DNA of 13,569 nucleotides from Deltaproteobacteria bacterium (GTDB taxonomy: Bacteria > Myxococcota_A > Polyangia > HGW-17 > SLPX01). Within the stretch, counting starts at the first letter, position 1. Each line of letters opens with the position of its first letter. Made by a program: the position numbers and the translations under genes. Below are positions 6,619 through 12,497 of this stretch, one piece after another. A model generated the notes under the pieces. It did no database searches. It was given only the letters and a program-made list of their open reading frames with translations, and was not told the DNA's origin. The stretch is taken from positions 1 to 13,569 of the forward strand of contig JAABSF010000021.1 of NCBI GenBank assembly GCA_011390535.1, read 5' to 3'.

Positions 6619-8055
6619 TCAGACTTTACGTCGAAACGCAAAAGCCAAGCCAAGCAAGGCAAGCAATGACAAGAGGTAAAGCGGCGGTGTGGTGCCACCT
6701 ACCGGAGTGCGACACCCACAGCTTGAAGGAGAATCAGCGCCATGACCTGAACCGGCATCAAAACCGACGCCTGCGTCCTGACCCCCGATTGGTACACATT
6801 CACCGTCTATACACTCTTCCAATGGTCCACAAAGATTATCACCGTCATCTATAATACCGTTGCAATCATTATCGACACCGTCGCACACCTCTTCCGTCGG
6901 CTGTCGCGCTGAGCACCCATACCAATTCCCATTGACACACACCTCTACTCCAACACCACAATCCGTCTCACATTCTCTTGTCAAATCTTCATCCGTCGTT
7001 CCGTCGCAGTCATTGTCCAAACCATCACACGTTTCCTCACTCGGACCTACGGCGCCATCGCAATAGTCGCTCCAAATGCCCTCGTCATCACAAACCTGAA
7101 CACCCTCTTCGCATTCTCCGATGGAGATCCCACAGGGTCTGGTTTCGCCGATGACACAATCACATCCTTCGTCGGTGATACCGTTGCAATTATTATCCAA
7201 CCCGTCACAAATCTCTTCCGTAGGCCCGGTCTCACCATAACAATCACCCCACACTCCATTGCGACACGTCTGGATACCTTGACTACATTCACCTTCATTG
7301 GTGCCGCAGGGGCGATCATGTACGACCTCCAAGGCGATCTCTTCCAACACCACCGTCAAGGTTAAAAAATCAACCGCCTGGTAGTAGCAATTTTGAGGAT
7401 GCTCGGGGTTATCAGAAGTTTCGTCACAGTTGGGTTGGGCTGTCCCACCGGCAACCGCCATTCGATTGAGGGCGAGAGCATCCACTGAATAAGTGAATCC
7501 CACAACATAGACTGGGATACCCAACGCGGCCAAATCTTCCACTGCACCAACAGGATCAAAACGCGTGGCCGGATCGTAGGGATCGCACCACTGCCAACCA
7601 TCTGTTATGAGCAGCACAAAGCTGGGCCTGTGAGATACCTGCAGCGGATCGTAATTTGCCGCCGCCTCCAAGCTCTCCGCCATGGGTGTCCAGTTTCCAC
7701 CTTCGGGTGGTGGATCGCCAAGGGCGGCTTGAATCGCTGAGCCGTTGTTCGGAGCCATTTCCACCACAACCTCGCCGGGATTACACTGGTTCGGATACGG
7801 AAATATCATCAAACCGAAATCAATGGACTCTTCGTAATTGCCGGTTATAAAATCGATGGCTTCTGTGGCTTCGGCCCAATTGGTGCTCTCACCATCCAAT
7901 GATGTGTTCATCATGCTGGAAGATTTGTCCAGCACTATGAGCCCCTGGGACGTATAACACTCATCGTCTCCATGGGCGGTTTGTGGTGTCAGGTAACCAA
8001 AACATATCACACCAAACAAAATGAACGTTCCCAAAAATCTTTCTCTCGATTGCAT
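6619..8055 (-). CDS. Secreted vWA-domain protein with MopX metal-binding repeats and MYXO-CTERM tail
   Basis: This is a 478-aa surface-type protein. A signal peptide (cleavage near residue 29) leads into a von Willebrand A domain with an intact MIDAS. D43, S45 and S47 form DxSxS in VLDKSSSM, followed by T123 in WTPMAES and D152 in LLITDGW. Three Cys-rich modules follow (about 248-299, 306-357 and 360-407). Each ends in a MopX putative metal-binding motif of the form CDGLDNDCDGxxDE, probably binding calcium. A Gly/Asp-rich linker reaches the C-terminal signal: CGCR (446-449), a hydrophobic helix (about 459-474) and RRK. This matches MYXO-CTERM, a sorting signal processed in Myxococcus by myxosortase. 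ATG 8055 is chosen because GGAGG lies 5 nt before it; an upstream ATG at 8067 would overlap that site. The likely role is metal-dependent adhesion or protein binding at the cell surface. The barrel gene follows 6 nt later. Confidence 0.93.
   Translation of the reverse strand: MQSRERFLGTFILFGVICFGYLTPQTAHGDDECYTSQGLIVLDKSSSMMNTSLDGESTNWAEATEAIDFITGNYEESIDFGLMIFPYPNQCNPGEVVVEMAPNNGSAIQAALGDPPPEGGNWTPMAESLEAAANYDPLQVSHRPSFVLLITDGWQWCDPYDPATRFDPVGAVEDLAALGIPVYVVGFTYSVDALALNRMAVAGGTAQPNCDETSDNPEHPQNCYYQAVDFLTLTVVLEEIALEVVHDRPCGTNEGECSQGIQTCRNGVWGDCYGETGPTEEICDGLDNNCNGITDEGCDCVIGETRPCGISIGECEEGVQVCDDEGIWSDYCDGAVGPSEETCDGLDNDCDGTTDEDLTRECETDCGVGVEVCVNGNWYGCSARQPTEEVCDGVDNDCNGIIDDGDNLCGPLEECIDGECVPIGGQDAGVGFDAGSGHGADSPSSCGCRTPVGGTTPPLYLLSLLALLGLAFAFRRKV
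6835..7302 (-). repeat. Three tandem Cys-rich MopX modules in the vWA protein
   Basis: Each module of about 50 codons follows one plan: an Arg-x-Cys entry, GEC or CGVGVEVC, a Cys-bounded NGxW core, then (E)E(I/T/V)CDG(L/V)DN(N/D)C(N/D)G. The nucleotide copies are clearly diverged, so this is an old internal duplication rather than recent slippage. The third module is slightly shorter at its start. Confidence 0.8.
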
Positions 8056-8060
8056 CACTT

Positions 8061-8065
8061 CCTCC
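8061..8065 (-). promoter_or_regulatory. Shine-Dalgarno deciding the vWA gene start
   Basis: GGAGG on the minus strand sits 5 nt before ATG 8055 and lies within the first codons of the longer reading from ATG 8067. That longer start has no site of its own. Confidence 0.7.
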
Positions 8066-8123
8066 ATAACTCATCGGATCGTGGTAAGATCTTGATCCGT
8101 AATAATCTTCCAACATTTTAGAG

Positions 8124-8150
8124 TCTATAACAATTAAGCACTAAGTCCAA
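8124..8150 (-). promoter_or_regulatory. Weak candidate promoter for the vWA-barrel pair
   Basis: On the minus strand, TTGGAC (8145-8150) and TATAGA (8124-8129) are 15 nt apart, about 70 nt before the vWA start. The spacing is short and each hexamer is imperfect. The 150-nt gap here (8056-8205) is otherwise AT-rich, with long A/T runs at 8166-8180, and would allow the pair to be expressed separately from the upstream gene. Confidence 0.22.
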
Positions 8151-8205
8151 GCATGATCGTATAAGTTTTTTTTCTTTTTTGTAATCTTTATTTCGTCGAA
8201 GGTGT

Positions 8206-9258
8206 CTAACGTGGTTTTTTCTTAGGTTTCGCAGATGAGGAACCGGACATTGAGCGCCTGAGGTTCTTTCGCCGCTTTTGCCATGCCCGCACCGGCCCTC
8301 CTCCACGGTGCCAACCCGGCGGAGACACTCTCCCTAAAAGTGCGCGTCTATCCAAAAATTCACGCTCTCTCTCGGGAGCATCCTGCGCTTCAGGTATTTT
8401 CACCACAAAAGAATCAGGAGGAGTGTCCACCTCGTGATGGTAAGAAAGTTTGGTGACTACGATTGCATCCTGAGGGGTTTTGAAGCTGTAAACAGCTTGA
8501 AATTGCACTTTCAATGGTGCTGCCGTCTCCTTGTCCAGATAAACCGTTCCGTTTATTTCGGTTAATTTTAATGTCTTACGCCAATTTTTCGCTGGCCGGG
8601 CGCTAAAGCTCGGAGGTAAAGGCTTATCACGAAGCACTAAATCATACCGCCATACGGGTCTCTCTAACCCGCTCTTTTCTCCCTCTGATGATGGCTTCAG
8701 TGAAACAAAACGAGATAACATCTCCCAATAGGACCCTAATTTGCTCCAAACTATTTCAATTTGATCTATTACTTCTCTACGTTCGCCCGCTCGCTTCATC
8801 AGCGGCTGATACCTGTTTTTGTAATAAATAACGTCATCCCGCCAAAACAGCTCCCAGCCATATTCACGGGAATTCTCAACCAGAGCGTGCAGGGTGCCGC
8901 TCCTATCTTTTTCCACCAGGAAATTCTCCTCAAGTGACTCGTTTCTATCTCGATCCTTTCTCTCGCTGCCATCAATTTTCATAACCATTTTACTTTGTCC
9001 ATGAAAACTAAAAAACTCCGGCAACAAGCCATCCCCATCCCTCTCCTTGAAAGAGAGCGTGAGCGCTGCAGCAGCCTGCCCGGGATCGTCACCGATCTTT
9101 TTCAAGTCAATCGCCCTCTTTTTTGTTAAACTGCTCTCCCTTTTTCGCTCTTTACAGCCTATGGGTGCCATCGAGACGAGAGAGACCACAACAAAAACAC
9201 AAGTTTTCAATGAAGAAAAAGAAAAAAACCTCAAAGCCTGCCTCAGTTCCACAGTCAT
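8206..9258 (-). CDS. Putative secreted lipoprotein with highly basic C-terminal tail
   Basis: Function unknown, 350 aa. The N-terminus has a short basic region, a hydrophobic stretch (about 20-33) and APIGC, with C35 as a possible lipidated cysteine. Pro at -3 is atypical, so ordinary signal-peptide cleavage or a membrane anchor is also possible. The middle part (about 60-290) is mixed alpha/beta. The stretch at about 226-260 (a KLTEINGTVYLDKETAAPLK-like block, then VQFQAVYSF) looks like paired strands, loosely reminiscent of LolA/LppX-type lipoprotein-sorting folds; this is a weak guess. The last 45 residues are strongly basic, with RR/KK clusters ending KPKKKPR. ATG 9258 is preferred because AGGA lies 5 nt upstream. 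The alternative ATG 9285 has AGGAG directly abutting it, which is too close. The gene is first in the minus-strand envelope cluster, 150 nt before the vWA gene. Confidence 0.65.
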   Translation of the reverse strand: MTVELRQALRFFSFSSLKTCVFVVVSLVSMAPIGCKERKRESSLTKKRAIDLKKIGDDPGQAAAALTLSFKERDGDGLLPEFFSFHGQSKMVMKIDGSERKDRDRNESLEENFLVEKDRSGTLHALVENSREYGWELFWRDDVIYYKNRYQPLMKRAGERREVIDQIEIVWSKLGSYWEMLSRFVSLKPSSEGEKSGLERPVWRYDLVLRDKPLPPSFSARPAKNWRKTLKLTEINGTVYLDKETAAPLKVQFQAVYSFKTPQDAIVVTKLSYHHEVDTPPDSFVVKIPEAQDAPEREREFLDRRALLGRVSPPGWHRGGGPVRAWQKRRKNLRRSMSGSSSAKPKKKPR

Positions 9259-9297
9259 CTTGATCCTGTTCCGGATCTGTAACATCTCCTGTTGCCT

Positions 9298-9316
9298 TAG
9301 GGCACTCAGTGCCCTA
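9298..9316. promoter_or_regulatory. Perfect 19-bp palindrome, candidate operator
   Basis: TAGGGCACT and AGTGCCCTA are perfect 9-bp arms around one central base. The one-base centre does not allow a good RNA hairpin but suits a dimeric DNA-binding regulator. It lies about 40 nt upstream of the preferred start of the minus-strand lipoprotein gene, where it could control the envelope cluster. No regulator gene is present in the window. Confidence 0.55.
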
Positions 9317-9392
9317 TCTACCGACTCAAAACAAATCCTAGAATTGACATGAGATTTGTGACGTGGGACACCTTAGCTGTCAAGCTTTCATA

Positions 9393-9423
9393 TTGAGTCA
9401 ATCGCCTGGAAGTGTGATATATT
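9393..9423 (+). promoter_or_regulatory. Candidate extended -10 promoter for the TPR protein and sppA
   Basis: TGATATATT at 9415-9423 is an extended -10 (TG, one base, TATATT; 5/6 to consensus). A TTGAGT at 9393-9398 is 19 nt upstream, which is longer than optimal, but extended -10 promoters tolerate this. Transcription would start near 9430, at the first base pairs of the foldable leader, giving a 5' UTR of about 250 nt. Confidence 0.42.
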
Positions 9424-9428
9424 GAATC

Positions 9429-9525
9429 CTTCCGGTTTTTGTACAAAATAGAGCCGAGAACAGAAGCGCTGACAGTTTGAGTCTAAGATTCAAACCATTA
9501 TCAAGACGAAAAAACCGGAAGCGCT
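9429..9525 (+). ncRNA. Foldable element in the leader of the zinc-ribbon/TPR gene
   Basis: A 12-bp perfect inverted repeat encloses the element: CTTCCGGTTTTT (9429-9440) with AAAAACCGGAAG (9510-9521). Inside it is a second hairpin, GTTTGAGTC (9475-9483) with GATTCAAAC (9487-9495), a 9-bp stem with one G-U pair and a TAA loop. GAAGCGCT occurs twice (9463-9470 and 9518-9525). A 12-bp palindrome, TTTTGTACAAAA (9437-9448), overlaps the left arm and offers a competing structure. No T-tract follows, so it is not a terminator. It could be a structured 5' leader or a small RNA. I recognise no known riboswitch class. Confidence 0.4.
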
Positions 9526-9542
9526 CGATAAGAATTATATGG

Positions 9543-9579
9543 GCTGCGTTGAATGAAATACATTTAATGTTGATGCAGC
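9543..9579 (+). other. Imperfect hairpin in the intergenic leader
   Basis: GCTGC (9543-9547) pairs with GCAGC (9575-9579), and TTGAATG (9549-9555) pairs with CATTTAA (9561-9567) with one G-U. A 1-versus-7-nt asymmetric internal loop lies between the two stems. It is a second potential fold downstream of the 9429-9525 element. Confidence 0.3.
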
Positions 9580-9616
9580 TCTAAAACTAACGAAGTCCGG
9601 GGTTAAACCGGCATCA

Positions 9617-9634
9617 GTGGGAGCGGTGGGAGCG
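9617..9634 (+). repeat. Perfect 9-bp tandem duplication
   Basis: GTGGGAGCG occurs twice without a gap (9617-9625 and 9626-9634), about 50 nt before the start of the zinc-ribbon/TPR gene. It could be a pair of protein-binding sites in the leader or a simple slippage duplication. Confidence 0.6.
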
Positions 9635-9680
9635 TGTAGGAACAAAGCCCTATTCAGACGGGTCTGGAAAAAGAATCATC

Positions 9681-12458
9681 ATGGATGTTCGTTGCGAAAA
9701 ATGTAAAACAGAATACGAGTTGGAAGACAGCCGCGTCACAAACAAAGGTGTAACAGTCAAATGCACCCAGTGCGGGCATTTGTTCCGTGTCAGAAGAAGG
9801 GCGGGCACCGGCGTCACTGAAGCTCCCACAAATAAAAATGGAGCAGAGACGAAGGGGAGAAAGAAAACTGTCCCCGGCAGATTTGCAGGAGCCAAACCGA
9901 AACGGCAAATACCGGATCTGAACGTGGGCGGATCCCAGACAAGAGAACCCCAAGAATCTGCAGAAAAAAAGGCTGCGAGCGACAACACCGCAGGAGAGAA
10001 AGCAGCAAAAGGACAGGGACAAACAGAAGAACAGCCCGCTGCAAAACGTTGGCTCATACGACGAACTTCCGGAGAGGTGTTCCAGTTCAAAGAGTTGACC
10101 ACTCTGCAGCAATGGATAGTGGAAGAAAAAGTCGACAGGGAAGATGAAATATCAAAAAGCGGAAAAGCTTGGGAAAAACTGGGCGCGATTGAAGAGCTGA
10201 AGTCATTCTTCACAGTTGTAGATCAAGCGAGACAAGCGCGGCTGGTAAAAGCAAAGTCTGAGAGTGGCCAAGACAAAAATCAGAGGGCCCAAAAAAGTGA
10301 CAAGCCGGCCATAGACAAAAAGTTAGAGGATAAAGAAAATGTAGATCTGGCCACTGCACCAACACTACCGCCGGACAAAAAATCCGGGGAAAAGAAAACC
10401 TCTGAAAGAAATGGTGCTAATGAAACTCATCCAACAGAAGACGAAAGGCCGACAAAGAAAGATTCTACTGCACCGGAAACTTTGTCAGCCGAACAACAAG
10501 ATGATGCCGAAGAAGAAGATATACCCACTGCAGAGATGAAGAAAGGGCGAGAATCTGCAGCTTATGAAATGGGAAGCGGTGTATTCAAAGAAGATGTCGA
10601 AGGCCCCTCGGAGATGGGGAAGCTTACAAGCGGCGACAAAGAACCCGGTCGCACGGCGGCTTGGGAAAAAGAAGGCTTTCGTGTCTCTAAAAAAGTAGTT
10701 GAGCCCACCGCCGAAATTTCAATCTCCGAGAGAGAGGCCCTGCAGCGACCTGGTTCAGGAGCAATGAAGGTGATCGCCGTTGTCGTAATAGGTGCGATCA
10801 TTGGTCTCGCCGCAGTTATTGGGATTTGGAAATGGGACAAAATTGTTGATCTCCTGGCAGGTGAAGAAGACAAGGCCACAGACAAATACAGCCACGCAAG
10901 AGCTCTTGTATTGAAAGATACAGAAGAATCCCTTAGCCGTGCTAAAGAGATATTCCGAGTTGTCTATGGAGCAAAAAAATCAGCAGAAGCTCGCGCCGGG
11001 CAAGCCAAAGTTGCGGCACTGCAGGCGCTCTATAGAAAATGGAAAGCCGACTCCCTAGAAGAAAAAGCCCAACGAATCGTACAAAAGAGAGCAAACACCG
11101 GCCATGTCTCAAAAACAGCAACAAATGGGGAGAAAGAGAGCAAAAACCCTAATCTATCAAAAAAACCAGAACCAGCAAAAAAGCCTCTCAAGGATGCACC
11201 CAAGCACGCAAAGATCCCCGATCTGACTCCCTCGCCCGAGGCTGCGGCCCTGAGAAAAAAAGCTGCAGAAACAAGAGGTGAGGCAGCTGTTTGGGCTAAA
11301 GAAGCCCTGGGACACGCTAGAGCCGCTTATGACATCAAAAAAAGCTCCCTCACAAGTCGAATTCTGGCACTTTCCTTGCTGGCCGCCGGGCGAGATTCTG
11401 CCGAAGCGAAAAAGCATCTGCAGTACGCACTAAACGAACAAGGAAACGATCCAAACACGCTCTATGTTAAAGCGGTGCTTGAGTCAACGGAAGAAAAGTG
11501 GAGTGAAGCCCGACAGAGTCTTAGACAGGCCATAGCGATCCATCGAAAACAAAGCACAAAGATTATGTATCGTGCACATTATCTCATGGCGCGTTTGTCC
11601 TTGAAGCTAAAAGAACCAGGGAAAGCAAAAAATGAGCTGCAAAGCATATTAGCCACCAATAAGAACCACAGACAAGCAGAAGACCTCCTTAAGTTCATCA
11701 CCGAAGAGGATAGCTCACCGGAAGAAGAAGCTGTAGCAGAACAAACCGCTGATGCAGGAGTCGAATCTGTGGACGCCGGGAAAGGCGATACAGCGGAAAC
11801 CCCCGAAGAACCCTCTACTGATAAAGCTCTTGTTGGAGACTACGACACGCTAGTACGAAAGGGTGATCGGTTTTCTGAAACTGGACGGGTGGATGATGCA
11901 GTTAGAGCATACAACCAAGCACTTCAACAAAAACCCTCAGGAGTCGAAGCTCTCACAGGTCTGGCATACTGCCATCTTGATAAAGGACGATCAGCAAAAG
12001 CGAAATCGACATTTCGAAAGGTCCTGTCCTTGAGCGCCGGACACGGAGAAGCGCTTATCGGGATGGCCGAGATCTACAAAAAAGAGTCAAACTGGAAAAA
12101 TTCCATGGAATACTTTAAGCGTTACCTTAATTATCATCCAGGAGGGCGAAGAAGTGGACTGGCTCAAAGAAATCTAAAAGAATTAGAAGAACGAATTGAA
12201 CGAGAAAAACCTAGAGAGATTTCAAAACCTGAAGAGGAAGAGGCCGCTCCACCCGACAAGGGGGACGCCGAGACAAAAGAACCTCGTCCAGAATCAAAGA
12301 AGGTGGTTATACCACCGTCCGAAAAGGAGCCTGCCGAGCCTCGGCCTGATACAAAACCTTCCACCGAAGACAAAAAAGATGCTCCTTCGCCCAGACCCAG
12401 AGCTTCGAGTGGAGATAAACCCGACACTCGCGAAAATCCACCCACGAACGAAGATTAA
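9681..12458 (+). CDS. Zinc-ribbon / GYF_2-like / transmembrane / TPR protein
   Basis: This is a 925-aa membrane-spanning scaffold-type protein. An MJ0042-type zinc ribbon uses C5, C8, C28 and C31. After a Lys/Glu-rich linker, residues 122-180 (starting KRWLIRRTSGEVFQF) resemble the GYF_2-like domain often paired with this ribbon in myxobacteria. A long disordered acidic/basic segment (about 185-355) leads to one transmembrane helix (about 362-383). Beyond it lie helical repeats: TPR-like pairs at about 555-670 and clearer TPRs at about 718-835. The last 90 residues are Pro/Glu/Lys-rich and disordered. The predicted topology puts the ribbon and GYF in the cytoplasm and the TPRs in the periplasm. 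The ribbon-GYF-TM order recalls GltJ/AgmX of the Myxococcus gliding machinery, but TonB domains are absent here. ATG 9681 has only a weak GGAAAAAG upstream. sppA follows 39 nt later. Confidence 0.85.
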   Translation: MDVRCEKCKTEYELEDSRVTNKGVTVKCTQCGHLFRVRRRAGTGVTEAPTNKNGAETKGRKKTVPGRFAGAKPKRQIPDLNVGGSQTREPQESAEKKAASDNTAGEKAAKGQGQTEEQPAAKRWLIRRTSGEVFQFKELTTLQQWIVEEKVDREDEISKSGKAWEKLGAIEELKSFFTVVDQARQARLVKAKSESGQDKNQRAQKSDKPAIDKKLEDKENVDLATAPTLPPDKKSGEKKTSERNGANETHPTEDERPTKKDSTAPETLSAEQQDDAEEEDIPTAEMKKGRESAAYEMGSGVFKEDVEGPSEMGKLTSGDKEPGRTAAWEKEGFRVSKKVVEPTAEISISEREALQRPGSGAMKVIAVVVIGAIIGLAAVIGIWKWDKIVDLLAGEEDKATDKYSHARALVLKDTEESLSRAKEIFRVVYGAKKSAEARAGQAKVAALQALYRKWKADSLEEKAQRIVQKRANTGHVSKTATNGEKESKNPNLSKKPEPAKKPLKDAPKHAKIPDLTPSPEAAALRKKAAETRGEAAVWAKEALGHARAAYDIKKSSLTSRILALSLLAAGRDSAEAKKHLQYALNEQGNDPNTLYVKAVLESTEEKWSEARQSLRQAIAIHRKQSTKIMYRAHYLMARLSLKLKEPGKAKNELQSILATNKNHRQAEDLLKFITEEDSSPEEEAVAEQTADAGVESVDAGKGDTAETPEEPSTDKALVGDYDTLVRKGDRFSETGRVDDAVRAYNQALQQKPSGVEALTGLAYCHLDKGRSAKAKSTFRKVLSLSAGHGEALIGMAEIYKKESNWKNSMEYFKRYLNYHPGGRRSGLAQRNLKELEERIEREKPREISKPEEEEAAPPDKGDAETKEPRPESKKVVIPPSEKEPAEPRPDTKPSTEDKKDAPSPRPRASSGDKPDTRENPPTNED

Positions 12459-12487
12459 AAACACCGTTAACTAGGCTTTGAATCCAC

Positions 12488-12492
12488 AGGAG
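12488..12492 (+). promoter_or_regulatory. Shine-Dalgarno deciding the sppA start
   Basis: AGGAG lies 5 nt before ATG 12498. A GTG at 12492 is in frame but begins inside this site, so ATG 12498 is preferred. Confidence 0.7.
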
Positions 12493-12497
12493 TGACC

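Noticed and set aside
8166..8180. T-rich run as an intrinsic terminator for plus-strand transcripts
   Set aside because: No stable stem precedes the run, and no plus-strand gene lies immediately upstream.
9429..9525. Integron attC-like or terminator interpretation of the inverted repeat
   Set aside because: The core attC R' and R'' sequences (GTTRRRY-type ends) are missing, no integrase is nearby, and no T-tract follows the stem.
9650..10213. Long minus-strand open frame (187 codons) opposite the zinc-ribbon gene
   Set aside because: It lies opposite clear CxxC...CxxC and GYF coding sequence, and its Ser/Phe/Leu-rich composition is the usual shadow of a Lys/Glu-rich gene.
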